64,000 bases of DNA from Streptomyces ferrugineus (lineage in GTDB: Bacteria; Actinomycetota; Actinomycetes; Streptomycetales; Streptomycetaceae). A model generated the notes under the pieces. It had not been told where the DNA came from, did no database searches, and saw nothing but the letters and a program-made list of their open reading frames with translations. Position numbers and translations under genes: made by a program. The stretch lies in contig NZ_CP063373.1 in the NCBI RefSeq assembly GCF_015160855.1, forward strand, positions 2,852,001 through 2,916,000. The letters are read 5' to 3'. This document shows positions 1 through 12,888 of this stretch, one piece after another (the first letter of the stretch is position 1; each line of letters starts with the position of its first letter).

Positions 1-720
1 GACGATTCCGGGCTCGCCGGCCTTGGCGTCGACGGTGGCGAGTTCGGCGAGGGAGGCGGGGGAGAGCCCGGCGTCGCCGAGCGCGCCCTCGATCAGTCCG
101 AGGATCTCCTCCACGGGGGCGCCCTTGGAGGCGCCGACACCGACGACGAGCGACGGCGGACGCAGCACGACCTCGCGCTCGGCGGGCTCGACCAGCCGAT
201 CCGTGAGCCGGATCGCGTACGCCCCCTCGCCGCCGACCCGGAGCGGCGGCAGGGGCCAGTCGACCTCCGCCTTCAGCGCCACCGGCTCCCCGTCGAGCAG
301 CGCCCGCGAGACCCCGGCGACATCGCCCTCCACCGGGAGGCCGAGGGTGTCGAGGCCGGGCACGTCCACGGCGTCGGTCGCCGTCGTCACCACGGGCTCG
401 GCGCCCAGCAACTCACCGACCTCCCGCGCGAGTTCATTGGCCCCGCCACCGTGCCCGCCGACCAGCGACACGGCGAACCGCCCGCCCTCGTCGACACACA
501 CCACACCCGGGTCGGTCGCCTTGTCGCCCAGCAGCGGGGCGATCAGCCGTACGACCGCCCCCGTCGCCAGAAAGCACACGAGCTGCTCGCACTCCGCGAA
601 CGCCCGCCGCACGGCGTCCCCGACGGGCCCGTCGTACACCCGCACACGGTCCGGCCACGCCACGGCCAGCCGGTCCCGCGCCGCAGCCCCCGCCGACGTG
701 GCGGAAATGAGGCCGATCAC
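1..720 (-). CDS. cbiG: CbiG-type cobalt-precorrin-5A hydrolase, 5' part of a longer gene (cut by window edge)
   Basis: The first 240 codons of a minus-strand gene that is still open at base 1. It begins with GTG at 720 and overlaps the cobL stop by four bases (GTGA). The translation shows the CbiG N-terminal and central signature: a start of VIGLISATSAG, then FLATGAVVRLIAPLLGDKA, then a glycine-rich GGHGGGANELA loop near residue 100, and VVGVGASKGAPVEEIL near 200, which begins the C-terminal CbiG domain. CbiG opens the delta-lactone of precorrin-5A with loss of acetaldehyde. In several actinobacteria CbiG is fused to the CobJ precorrin-3B C17-methyltransferase. That would fit here but lies outside the window, so the fusion is inference. 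It is the last gene of the cob operon visible here. Confidence 0.8.
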   Translation of the reverse strand, partial: MIGLISATSAGAAARDRLAVAWPDRVRVYDGPVGDAVRRAFAECEQLVCFLATGAVVRLIAPLLGDKATDPGVVCVDEGGRFAVSLVGGHGGGANELAREVGELLGAEPVVTTATDAVDVPGLDTLGLPVEGDVAGVSRALLDGEPVALKAEVDWPLPPLRVGGEGAYAIRLTDRLVEPAEREVVLRPPSLVVGVGASKGAPVEEILGLIEGALGDAGLSPASLAELATVDAKAGEPGIV

Positions 721-1958
721 TGGGCAACTCCCTCTCGATCCAGGGGGTTTCTGAGGCCCCACAACAGGAAAACCGGATTGGTCGCCGCCAGCCGGGTCAC
801 GTCCCCCGGCAGCGGCGCGAGCCGGGACGACTGCAACAGCACCCCGTCGCAGTCGAACCCGGCGCCGGTCAGCGCCTCGCGCGTGGCCGGGACCCGGTCC
901 AGCGCCGCCATGGCGACGACGACCGAGCGCCTGGCGCGCCGCGCGCACGCGGTGACGATGGCGGGCAGCTCGCGCCCCCCGCCCCCGACGAACACGGCGT
1001 CCGGATCGTCGAGGTCGGACAGCACCGTGGGCGCCGCCCCGTGCACCACGTGGACGTCGACGTCGTGCGCGACGGCGTTGGCACGGATCCGCTCCACCCC
1101 GTCCCGGGTCTTCTCGACCGCGGTGACGGCGGCACCGAGGCGCGCGCACTCCACGGCCACCGAACCGGAGCCCGCGCCGACGTCCCAGACCAGGTCGCCC
1201 AGGCGGGGCCCGAGACGGGCCAGCGCCAGCGCCCGCACCTCGAACTTGGTGATCATCGAGTCACGGTGCGCGAACTCGCCCTCGTCCAGCGCCCACGCGG
1301 TGGGCCCGGGGCCCGCCCCGGCGACCGTACGCACACCACCACCCGACGCCCGCGCCGGGTCCAGGCACAGCACGACGCTGACCGACGCGCCCCAGTCCCG
1401 GGCGGCGGCCTCCGCGGGCGTCACCCGCTCCACGCGCTCACCGGCGGAGCCCAGCGCCGAGGCGACCACGAGCACGCGCCCCTCGGCCCTGCGGACCAGC
1501 GCGGCACCCAGCTCGGCGGGCCCGGCACCCGGACCGGTCAGCACGGCCACCTTCGGACGCGCCCGGCAGACGTTCACGGCCGTGTGCAGATCCCGCCCGT
1601 GCGCGCTGACGACGACCGCGTCGTCCCAGGTCAGCCCGATCCGCGCGAACGCGGCGGCCAGGGAGGACACCCCCGGCCGCACATCCAGCCGCTCCGGCCC
1701 GAACCGCTCGGCCAGCACCCGCACGATCCCGAAGAACCCCGGGTCGCCGGAGGCCAGCACGACCACGCGCCGATCCTTCTCGACGTACTCCGCGATGACG
1801 TCGAGGGCGGGAGCCAGCGCCCCCAGCACGACCCGCTCGACGCCCTCGGCCGGCCGTACGGCATCCAGATGCCGCCGCCCGCCGACGACCAGCTCCGCCC
1901 CGCCGAGCACGTCCTCGTCGAGCGGCGCCCCCGTCCCCGTACCGACGACGGTGATCAC
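717..1958 (-). CDS. cobL: Precorrin-6Y C5,15-methyltransferase (decarboxylating), CbiE-CbiT fusion
   Basis: 413 aa, the usual length of a fused CobL. The N-terminal half is the CbiE tetrapyrrole methylase fold: VITVVGTGTG at the start, then VVVLASGDPGFFG near residue 70 and a GVSSLAAAFARIG loop that contacts the substrate. The C-terminal half, from about residue 205, is the CbiT class I methyltransferase: MITKFEVRALALARL, then LVWDVGAGSGSVAVE, the SAM-binding glycine motif. The enzyme methylates C5 and C15 and decarboxylates the C12 acetate. The start is GTG at 1958, chosen because it overlaps the cobM stop by four bases (GTGA). A much longer open frame upstream is only overlap with cobM. The 3' end overlaps cbiG in the same way. 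Confidence 0.93.
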   Translation of the reverse strand: MITVVGTGTGAPLDEDVLGGAELVVGGRRHLDAVRPAEGVERVVLGALAPALDVIAEYVEKDRRVVVLASGDPGFFGIVRVLAERFGPERLDVRPGVSSLAAAFARIGLTWDDAVVVSAHGRDLHTAVNVCRARPKVAVLTGPGAGPAELGAALVRRAEGRVLVVASALGSAGERVERVTPAEAAARDWGASVSVVLCLDPARASGGGVRTVAGAGPGPTAWALDEGEFAHRDSMITKFEVRALALARLGPRLGDLVWDVGAGSGSVAVECARLGAAVTAVEKTRDGVERIRANAVAHDVDVHVVHGAAPTVLSDLDDPDAVFVGGGGRELPAIVTACARRARRSVVVAMAALDRVPATREALTGAGFDCDGVLLQSSRLAPLPGDVTRLAATNPVFLLWGLRNPLDREGVAQ

Positions 1959-2773
1959 GTACTGGCCCCCTTCTCGCGCAGCGCCCGGCGGGCCTCCGGG
2001 TCCGCCTTGCGGTACCCGTGGAAGTGGCCGGGGTGGTACAGGTGCGAGCGCGTGCCGTGCGCGTCGAGGGCCGGGCCGACCAGGAACAGGGTGTGCTTCC
2101 AGAGCTTGTGCTCCTTGACGGTCTCCTCCAGGGTCCCGACCGTGCACTTCACGATCAGTTCCTCCGGCCAGGTCGCCTGATAGGCGACGACGACCGGCGT
2201 GGACGTCGGATACCCGCCCTCCAGCAGCTCCCGCACCAACTGTCCGCTGCGGGCGGCCGACAGGAAGACCGCCATCGTGGTGCCGTGCTTGGCGAACTCC
2301 CTGACCTCCTCCCCGGGCGGCATCGGCGTCTTGCCGCCACCGAGCCGGGTGAGCACCACGGACTGCGCGACCTCGGGGATGGTCAGCTCTCGCCGGGCCA
2401 GCGCGGCCACGGCGGAGAAGGCGGAGACCCCGGGCACCACCTCGGTGGCGACACCGAGCGCGGCACACCGGTCGAGCTGCTCCTGGGTGCCGCCCCACAG
2501 GGCCGGGTCGCCGGAGTGAATGCGGGCGACGCTCAGGCCCTCCGCCCGGGCCCGCTCGTACACGGCGACGACGTCTTCGAGCGACATCGTGGCCGAGTCG
2601 AGGATCTCGGCGTCCTCACGCGCGTGCTGGAGGACCTCCGCCTGGACCAGGCTGGCCGCCCAGATCACGATGTCGGCCTCGGCGATGGCGCGCGCGGCGC
2701 GGAACGTCAGCAGATCGGCGGCGCCGGGGCCGGCACCGACGAAGGTCACCTTGCCGGTGGGGGCATCGGCCAT
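1955..2773 (-). CDS. cobM: Precorrin-4 C11-methyltransferase
   Basis: 272 aa, full length for CobM. It is a SAM-dependent tetrapyrrole methylase acting at C11 of precorrin-4 in the aerobic corrin branch. Visible motifs are KVTFVGAGPGAADLLT (SAM/substrate loop) near residue 8, ARIHSGDPALWGG near 82, and EVVPGVSAFSAVAALA near 112, all typical of the CobA/CobM superfamily. The start codon is ATG at 2773 with an AGGAG-type ribosome site just upstream. The gap to cobI is 67 bases, the largest inside the operon, and contains nothing I recognise. The 3' end overlaps cobL by four bases, so the two are probably translated in a coupled way. Confidence 0.95.
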   Translation of the reverse strand: MADAPTGKVTFVGAGPGAADLLTFRAARAIAEADIVIWAASLVQAEVLQHAREDAEILDSATMSLEDVVAVYERARAEGLSVARIHSGDPALWGGTQEQLDRCAALGVATEVVPGVSAFSAVAALARRELTIPEVAQSVVLTRLGGGKTPMPPGEEVREFAKHGTTMAVFLSAARSGQLVRELLEGGYPTSTPVVVAYQATWPEELIVKCTVGTLEETVKEHKLWKHTLFLVGPALDAHGTRSHLYHPGHFHGYRKADPEARRALREKGAST

Positions 2774-2840
2774 GGGGGATCGGTCCTCTCCTACAGGGGG
2801 CAGCGGGGTTGGTGTCGGGCGCGTTGCGTGGGGCGGGGCG

Positions 2841-3575
2841 TCAGAGCTTGCCGCCCCGCCCGCCGTCGCGCCGGGCGGGTGCGATGAGCGTCGACAGGTA
2901 GGGGAGAGGGGCGTCGTCGAGCTCGGCCGCCGGCCGGATCGACTCCTCCGCCAGCCCCAGCGCCGACCCCCACACCGCGTCGTCGATCCGCCCGGTCTGC
3001 CGCAGCGCCTCGGCGACCTCGGCCGCCTGCCGCCCGAACTTGTAGGCGACGACGGTCCCGGGCCCGGCGAGCGCCTCCTTCAGCACCGTCGCCCCCGCCG
3101 TGACGGGTACGAGCGTGAGCGGCTCGGTCCCCTCGGTGAGCACCGCACCCGACCGCGCGGCGAGGTCCTGCATGGCGGTGATGCCGGGCACGGTCTCGAC
3201 GGCGGTGCCGGGCGACAACTCGCCGATGGTCTGGGCGAGGTAGGTGAAGGTGGAGTAGACGTTGGGGTCGCCGATGGTGGCGAACGCGACGACGGGATGC
3301 TCGGCGAGCAGCCGGGCGACACGCTCACCGGCCGCGTCCCAGGCGGCCTCGCGCCGCCCCCGGTCGGTCCGCTCGTTGAGCGCGAACACCACGCGTACGA
3401 CCTTCTCCTCGGGGACGTAGTGCAGCACGGTCGCCTCGGCCCGCCCCCGCTCGCCGGTGTCCATCACGGGCACGACGACGACATCGGCGGCGCGCAGAGC
3501 GTTGACGCCCTTGACGGTCACCAGCTCCGGATCGCCGGGACCGACCCCGACTCCGACCAACCTGCTGCTGCTCAT
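2841..3575 (-). CDS. cobI: Precorrin-2 C20-methyltransferase
   Basis: 244 aa. Starting at ATG 3575 it reads MSSSRLVGVGVGPGDPELVT, the N-terminal motif of C20-methyltransferases. The sequence then shows VVVVPVMDTGERGRAE, FATIGDPNVYSTFTYL and ETVPGITAMQDLAAR, which match CobI/CbiL and separate it from the C11 and C17 enzymes. It methylates C20 of precorrin-2, an early committed step of corrin synthesis. An upstream in-frame ATG at 3587 exists, but the 3575 start overlaps the cobB stop by four bases (ATGA), like the other junctions of this operon, and is preferred. Confidence 0.94.
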   Translation of the reverse strand: MSSSRLVGVGVGPGDPELVTVKGVNALRAADVVVVPVMDTGERGRAEATVLHYVPEEKVVRVVFALNERTDRGRREAAWDAAGERVARLLAEHPVVAFATIGDPNVYSTFTYLAQTIGELSPGTAVETVPGITAMQDLAARSGAVLTEGTEPLTLVPVTAGATVLKEALAGPGTVVAYKFGRQAAEVAEALRQTGRIDDAVWGSALGLAEESIRPAAELDDAPLPYLSTLIAPARRDGGRGGKL

Positions 3576-5129
3576 GACGTCCGGCACCTCTCCACGAACC
3601 GACGGGCGACACCGGGCTGCGAGGCCCAGTGCGTGTGCAGATAACTCGCGTGCACGCCCTGCTGTACGAAACCTTCGACCCGCCGCCGCGGGCTGCGCGT
3701 CCCCCAGGCCGGAGCGTCCCCCGAACCGGGCTCGACGACCGTCCGGTGAAACTCGTGCCCCCGCATCCGCGTCCCGGCCACGGCGAGGGAACTGTCGCTG
3801 ACGGCGACCGCGTCCCGATACCCGAGGGTGAGCCGCTCACTCATCCGCGCCCGCGAGTCGAGCACCCCGCACATGGGCCGCCCGTCCAGCTCACGGCACA
3901 GATAGAGCAGCCCCGCACACTCGGCGGCGACGGGAGCACCGCTCTGCGCGAGGGCGCCGACAGCCTTGCGCAGCGGCTCATTGGCGGACAGCTCGGCGGC
4001 GTACACCTCGGGAAACCCGCCGCCGATGACCAAGCCACGGGTGCCGTCGGGGAGTTCCTCGTCCCGCAGCGGATCGAAGGGGACGACTTCGGCACCGGCG
4101 GCGGTGAGAAGTTCGGCGTGCTCGGCGTAGGAGAAGGTGAAGGCGGGACCGCCGGCGACAGCAACTCGTACGCGCCGGTCCGCACCCTTGAGCTCACCGG
4201 GCGTTTGGGACGGAGGCTGCACCGTCCCCAGCCCCCACCCACCCGCCGGGGTCTCGCCTTCTGGGCGCCGGTCCGCACCCCCCAGCCCGTCCGGCGTTTG
4301 AGGACGAGGCCCTTCGGGCCGAAAGCGGGGGTCCGGGGGCGCAGCCCCGGGTCGGGACGGGAAGGGGCGGCGGGGGCGAGGAAACCAGGACCTCAGCCGC
4401 ATCCCAAGCCGCACACGACAACGCACCCGCACTTCGCGCCAGCGCGACCAACGCCTCCAGATCGCACCCTGCGGAAACCTGCGCCGCCATCGCCGCCACG
4501 GCCTCCACAGCGCCGGCCCGCCGCTCCGCGACCGGCACCAACCCCAGATGCCGCGAAGGCGTATCCACCTGAGCCGCCCGCCTCAGCACCCCCAGCACGG
4601 GCACCCCGGCCGCGTCCAACGCCTCCCGCAGCAACTCCTCGTGCCGATCCGACGCGACCTTGTTGAGGATCACGCCCCCGACCCGCACCTGCGGATCCCA
4701 GGACGCGAAGCCATGCACGAGCGCCGCAACGGACCGCGACTGCGACGACGCGTCGACCACGAGCACGACCGGCGCCCGCAGCAGCTTGGCGACCTGCGCG
4801 GTGGACGCCAGCTCACCCTCCCCCGCGGCCCCGTCGTACAGCCCCATCACGCCCTCGACGACGGCGATGTCACACCCAAGCGCCCCATGCAGGAACAACG
4901 GCCCGACCAACTCCGGCCCGCACAGATACGCGTCGAGATTTCGCCCCACCCGCCCGCTCGCGAGCGCGTGATACCCGGGGTCGATGTAGTCCGGCCCGAC
5001 CTTGTGCGGAGACACGGCGAGCCCCCGCGCGGCGAACGCGGCCATCAGCCCCGTGGCGACGGTGGTCTTGCCGCTGCCGGAGGACGGCGCGGCGATGACC
5101 AGCCGAGGGACGGAGGAGGAGTTCGTCAC
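3572..5129 (-). pseudogene. cobB: Cobyrinate/hydrogenobyrinate a,c-diamide synthase, split by a frameshift at an inserted repeat
   Basis: The two CobB/CbiA domains are both present but in different frames. The 5' frame (5129 to a stop at 4194) carries the ATP-dependent synthetase domain: APSSGSGKTTVATG P-loop, HKVGPDYIDPGYH, EGVMGLYDGAAGEGELAST. The 3' frame (open before 4432, stop at 3572) carries the class I glutaminase domain: VAVAGGPAFTFSYAEHAELL, VIGGGFPEVYA, nucleophile Cys in AAECAGLLYL and the C-terminal HTHW histidine region. The open frames overlap across about 240 bases made of a low-complexity Streptomyces repeat sitting in the interdomain linker. A +1 shift (one extra base, or 3n+1) would join them. 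It amidates the a and c acetates, an essential step. It may be a real mutation, two separate subunits, or a sequencing error in the GC-rich repeat. Confidence 0.75.
4190..4385 (-). repeat. GC-rich dispersed Streptomyces repeat inserted in the cobB linker
   Basis: Read on the plus strand, this stretch contains CCCAGCCCGTCCGGCGTTTG followed by AGGACGAGGCCCTTCGGGCC, a GGGGGCGCAGCCCC hairpin and GGAAGGGGCGGCGGGGGCGA. I recognise this as a widespread Streptomyces intergenic repeat (from memory, not searched). A second, degenerate copy of its edge lies beside it: the 16-mer GCGCCGGTCCGCACCC occurs at 4172-4187 and again at 4265-4280, 93 bases apart. The tract separates the two cobB domains and coincides with the frame change. 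Confidence 0.6.
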
Positions 5130-5133
5130 GCCA

Positions 5134-5733
5134 TCACCACTCGATGCCTCGCTGGCCCTTCTGACCCGCGTCCATCGGATGCTTGACCTTGGACATGTCG
5201 GTCACGAGATCGGCGAAGCCGACCAGCTTCTCGGGCGCGTTCCGCCCGGTGATCACGACATGCTGGGTACCCGGCCGGTTCCGCAGCACGTCGATCACCT
5301 CATCGGTGTCGACCCACCCCCAGTGCATGGGGTACGCGAACTCGTCCAGCACGTACAGCTTGTACGTCTCGGCGGCCAGATCCCGCTTGACCTGCTCCCA
5401 GCCCTCCCGGGCCTTCTCCTCGTTGTCCATCTGGGCATCCCGCTGCACCCACGACCAGCCCTCACCCATCTTGTGCCAGTCGACGGAGCCGCCCTCCCCG
5501 GACGCCCCCAGCACCCGGAGTGCGTTCTCCTCGCCGACCTTCCACTTGGCGGACTTCACGAACTGGAACACGCCGATGGGCCACCCCTGATTCCAGGCCC
5601 GCAGCGCGAGCCCGAAAGCGGCGGTGGACTTTCCCTTGCCCACCCCCGTATGCACGACGACCAGCGGTCGATTGCGCCGCTGTCGCGTCGTCAGCCCGTC
5701 ATCCGGTACGACACTCGGCTGTCCCTTCGGCAT
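5134..5733 (-). CDS. cobO: Cob(I)yrinic acid a,c-diamide adenosyltransferase (CobO/BtuR type)
   Basis: 199 aa, normal length. It transfers adenosyl from ATP to the reduced cobalt of the corrinoid. The P-loop GVGKGKSTAAFGLALRAW at about residue 31, the FVKSAKWKVGEE segment, and YVLDEFAYPMHWGWVD near 128 are CobO hallmarks. The ATG at 5733 shares its A with the stop codon of the upstream chelatase gene (TAATG), and the stop lies four bases before the cobB start. All of this fits translational coupling within the operon. The class differs from PduO and EutT adenosyltransferases, none of which is seen here. Confidence 0.96.
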   Translation of the reverse strand: MPKGQPSVVPDDGLTTRQRRNRPLVVVHTGVGKGKSTAAFGLALRAWNQGWPIGVFQFVKSAKWKVGEENALRVLGASGEGGSVDWHKMGEGWSWVQRDAQMDNEEKAREGWEQVKRDLAAETYKLYVLDEFAYPMHWGWVDTDEVIDVLRNRPGTQHVVITGRNAPEKLVGFADLVTDMSKVKHPMDAGQKGQRGIEW

Positions 5734-7723
5734 TACGCGGCCCTCCTCTGTACGTCCTTCACCAGTCCGGCGATCGAGTCCGCCCGCAGCTCGTCCAGCG
5801 TCACGGCCGTACCCCCCAGCTCACCGGCCAACTGCCCGGCCAGCCCGAGCCGCACGGGCCCCGACTCACAGTCGACGACCACGGAGGCGACCCCGTCGGC
5901 GGCGAACAGCCGAGCGGCCCGCCCCGCCAACACCACCGGCTCGGGCCCACCGGTGGCCCGCCCGTCGGTCACCACGACCACCAGCGCCCGCCGGGCGGGA
6001 TCCCGCAGCCGCTCCACCCGCAGCACCTCATGGGCGCGCAGCAACCCGGCCGCGAGCGGCGTCCGCCCACCCGTCGGCAGCGACTCCAGCCGAGCCGCGG
6101 CCGCGTCCACGGACGAGGTCGGCGGCAGCGCCACATCGGCGGCCGACCCCCGGAACGTCACCAGCCCCACCTTGTCCCGCCGCTGATAGGCGTCCAGCAA
6201 CAGCGACAGCACGGCCCCCTTCACCGCGCTCATCCGCTGCCGGGCCGCCATCGACCCGGAGGCGTCCACGACGAACAGCACGAGATTGCCCTCGCGCCCC
6301 TCCCGGACCGCCTGCCGCAGATCGTCCCGGCGCACCACCAGCCCGCGCCCCGACCGTCCCCGCGCCCGCTGGTGCGGAGCCGCCGCCTGCACGGTGGCCG
6401 CCAGGTGCAGCTTGGTCAGCGCCCCTTGGGGCCGCCGGGCCCCCGTGGTCCGCCCGTGCTCGGTCCGCGCCCGCGAACGCCGCCCGGCGGCACCCTCACC
6501 GATGCCCGGCACGCTCAGCACCTTGGCGCGGAAGGGTTCCGAGGCCCGTACGGGAGTCTGCTCGCCGGCCCCGGAAGCCTGCGGCTCCCCGTCCTCGCCG
6601 GCCTCGGGACGGGCGCCGGAGCCGCCATCGCCCTGCGGTCCCTCGGAGGGCGGCTGCCCACCACCCCCACCACCGGGCCCGTCCGGATCAGGGTCCGGAT
6701 CCTCCTCCTCGGAACCCCCGAACTCCTCCAGGGTCTCGTCCAGCTTGTCCTCGTCCAGGCCGGGCGCGTCGAAGGGATTACGGCGCCTGCGGTGCGGCAG
6801 CGCGAGCAGCGCCGCCTGCCGTACGTCCTCGGCGAGCACATCGGTCCGCCCGGCCCACGCCGCGAGCGCGGTGGCCGTACGGGCCATCACGATGTCGGCC
6901 CGCATCCCGTCCACCTCGAACGCGGCGCAGGTCGCCGCGATCTGCCGCAGCGCCCCGTCGCCCAGCCGCACCGAGGGCAGCAACTCCCGTGCGGCGACGA
7001 TGCGCTGCCGTACGGCGGCCTCCTCGTCCGCCCACCGCGCGGCGAAGGCGGCCGGATCGTCGTCGTACGCCAGCCGCCGCCGCACGACCTCCACCCGCTG
7101 GTCCGGTTCCCGCGAGGCCGCGACCTCGACGGTCAGCCCGAACCGGTCGAGCAACTGCGGCCGCAGCTCGCCCTCCTCGGGGTTCATGGTGCCGACGAGG
7201 AGGAAGCGGGCGGCGTGCCGGACCGACACGCCCTCGCGCTCGACGTACGACGCGCCCATCGCCGCCGCGTCCAGCAGCAGGTCGACCAGGTGGTCATGGA
7301 GGAGGTTGACCTCGTCGACGTACAGGATTCCGCGGTGGGCGTCGGCGAGGAGCCCCGGCTCGAAGGCCTTGACGCCCTCGGCCAGCGCCCGCTCGATGTC
7401 CAGCGCGCCGACCAGCCGGTCCTCGGAGGCGCCGACGGGGAGTTCGACCATACGGGCGGGGCGGCGGGTGGTCGCCCCCGTCTCCTCGTGCGGCCCGTCG
7501 GGGCACGCGGGGTCGGGGGAGGCGGGGTCGCAGGAGAAACGGCACCCCGGGATCACCGGGACCTGCGGCATCAGCGCCGACAGCGCGCGTACGGCCGTCG
7601 ACTTGGCGGTGCCCTTCTCGCCGCGCACCAGCACACCGCCGACCGCTGGCGACACGGCGTTCAGCAGCAGCGCGAGCCGCAGGTCGTCCTGGCCGACAAC
7701 GGCCGTAAAGGGGAAGGGGGTTG

Positions 7724-7727
<4 letters not shown>
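5733..7727 (-). CDS. ChlI/ChlD-type magnesium/cobalt chelatase ATPase subunit (fused AAA+ and VWA domains)
   Basis: 664 aa. The N-terminal AAA+ domain (BchI-like) shows the P-loop GEKGTAKSTAVRALSAL near residue 37 and Walker B GILYVDEVNLLHDHLVD, followed by NPEEGELRPQLLDRFG. A proline/glycine/acid-rich linker lies around residues 320-400. The C-terminal VWA domain (BchD-like) has an intact MIDAS motif, VDASGSMAARQ, near 500. Such fused proteins act with CobN as the ATPase of aerobic cobaltochelatase in actinobacteria, replacing CobS/CobT; this assignment follows from family and context. The start is GTG at 7727, overlapping the cobN stop by four bases. A longer open frame upstream to 7811 lies inside cobN and is rejected. 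Confidence 0.88.
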
Positions 7728-11376
<3,649 letters not shown>

Positions 11377-11380
<4 letters not shown>

Positions 11381-12888
11381 GCGGGCGCTCCCGGTGGAAT
11401 GAAAGGCAGTCCTTGCGGCGCGCCCGACTCGATGAGCCGCCAGAGCGCGTCCGTGTCCGCGTGCTGTTCGATCAGATCGCCGAGCCGGTCGAGCTGCTCC
11501 TCGCGCAGCGCGGCGAACGAGGTGTCGGGGGCCGGCACGAAGCGGCGGCCCGCGGCGGCGGCCACCTCCCGCAGGAAGGCCCGCCGGAAGCCGTCCGACT
11601 CCAGCGAGCCGTGCCAGTGCGTGCCCCAGGTCTGGCCGACCCGGCAGCCGTCGAGGAAGGGTTCACCGCCTGCTGTTTCGGCGACCCCGTGATGGATCTC
11701 GTATCCCTCGACCGCCTCGCCCAGGGCCGTGCCCACCGGCCGCGTGAGGGTCTTCTCCCGGGCGAACCGCACCCGCACGGGCAGCACCCCGAGCCCCTCG
11801 ACGTGCCCGCGCCGGCTCTCCACGTCGTCCTCGATGTGCTCGCCGAGGACCTGGAAGCCACCGCAGACGCCGAGGATCGGCCGCTGCTCGGCGGCCCTGC
11901 GGACGAGGGCCTCGGCCAGCCCGCGCTCCCGCAGCCACTCCAGGGCGCGGACCGTCCCCCGGGTGCCGGGGACGACGACGAGATCCGCGTCGGCCAGCTC
12001 CTCCGGCCGGTCCACGAACCGCACGACGACGCCCGGTTCGGCGGCGAGGGCGTCCACGTCGGTGAAGTTGGACATCAGCGGGACGGCGCACACGGCGACG
12101 CGCAGCACGTCCTCGCCGACGGGGGAGGAGACCTGGGACTCCCGGACGGCGCCCCGCAGCGAGACCCGCAGCCCGTCCTCCTCGTCGATCCCCAGCCCGT
12201 GCCGGAAGGGCAGAACACCGTAGGTGGGCCGTCCGGTGAGCCCGTGGAGCATGTCGAGGCCGGGTTCGAGCAGCGAGACGTCACCGCGGAACTTGTTGAC
12301 GAGGAACCCGGCGATCAGTCTCTGGTCCTCCTCCGACAGCAGCGCGACGGTCCCGAAGAAGGAGGCGAAGACCCCGCCGCGGTCGATGTCGCCCACGACC
12401 AGCACGGGCAGCCCGGCATTCCGGGCGATCCCCATGTTCACGATGTCGGTCCGCCGCAGATTGATCTCCGCCGGACTCCCCGCCCCCTCACAGATCACCG
12501 CGTCATACGTGCCCCGGAGTTCGGCAAGACAGTCGAGCACGGTCCCGAGAAGCTTCTGCTGCCGCCCGCCGTGGTACCCGCGCGCGCTCAGCTCGCCGAC
12601 CGGCTTGCCGAGCAGCACGACCTGACTGCTCTGCTCGCCACCGGGCTTGAGCAGCACGGGATTCATGAGCGCGGTCGGCTCGACGCGACAGGCCTGGGCC
12701 TGCATGGCCTGCGCCCGCCCGATCTCGGCGCCCTCCTTGGTGACGAACGAGTTGAGGGACATGTTCTGCGCCTTGAACGGCGCGACCTTCACGCCCTGCC
12801 GCACCAGCCACCGACAGATCCCGGCGGTCACGACGCTCTTGCCGGCGTCGGAGGTGGTCCCGGCGACGAGCAGCCCGCCGCCCGTCAT
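11377..12888 (-). CDS. cobQ: Cobyric acid synthase (glutamine-hydrolysing)
   Basis: 503 aa, full length. It amidates the b, d, e and g side chains of adenosylcobyrinic acid diamide using glutamine. The N-terminal synthetase domain has VAGTTSDAGKSVVTAG (P-loop) and APFKAQNMSLNSFVT. The middle has ICEGAGSPAEINLR and VGDIDRGGVFASFFG. The C-terminal glutamine amidotransferase domain has the nucleophile Cys in ILGVCGGFQVLGE (about residue 350) and a late GTHWHGSLESDGFR segment. Both ends overlap neighbours by four bases (cobD upstream, cobN downstream), so it is the second gene of the riboswitch-controlled operon. Confidence 0.97.
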
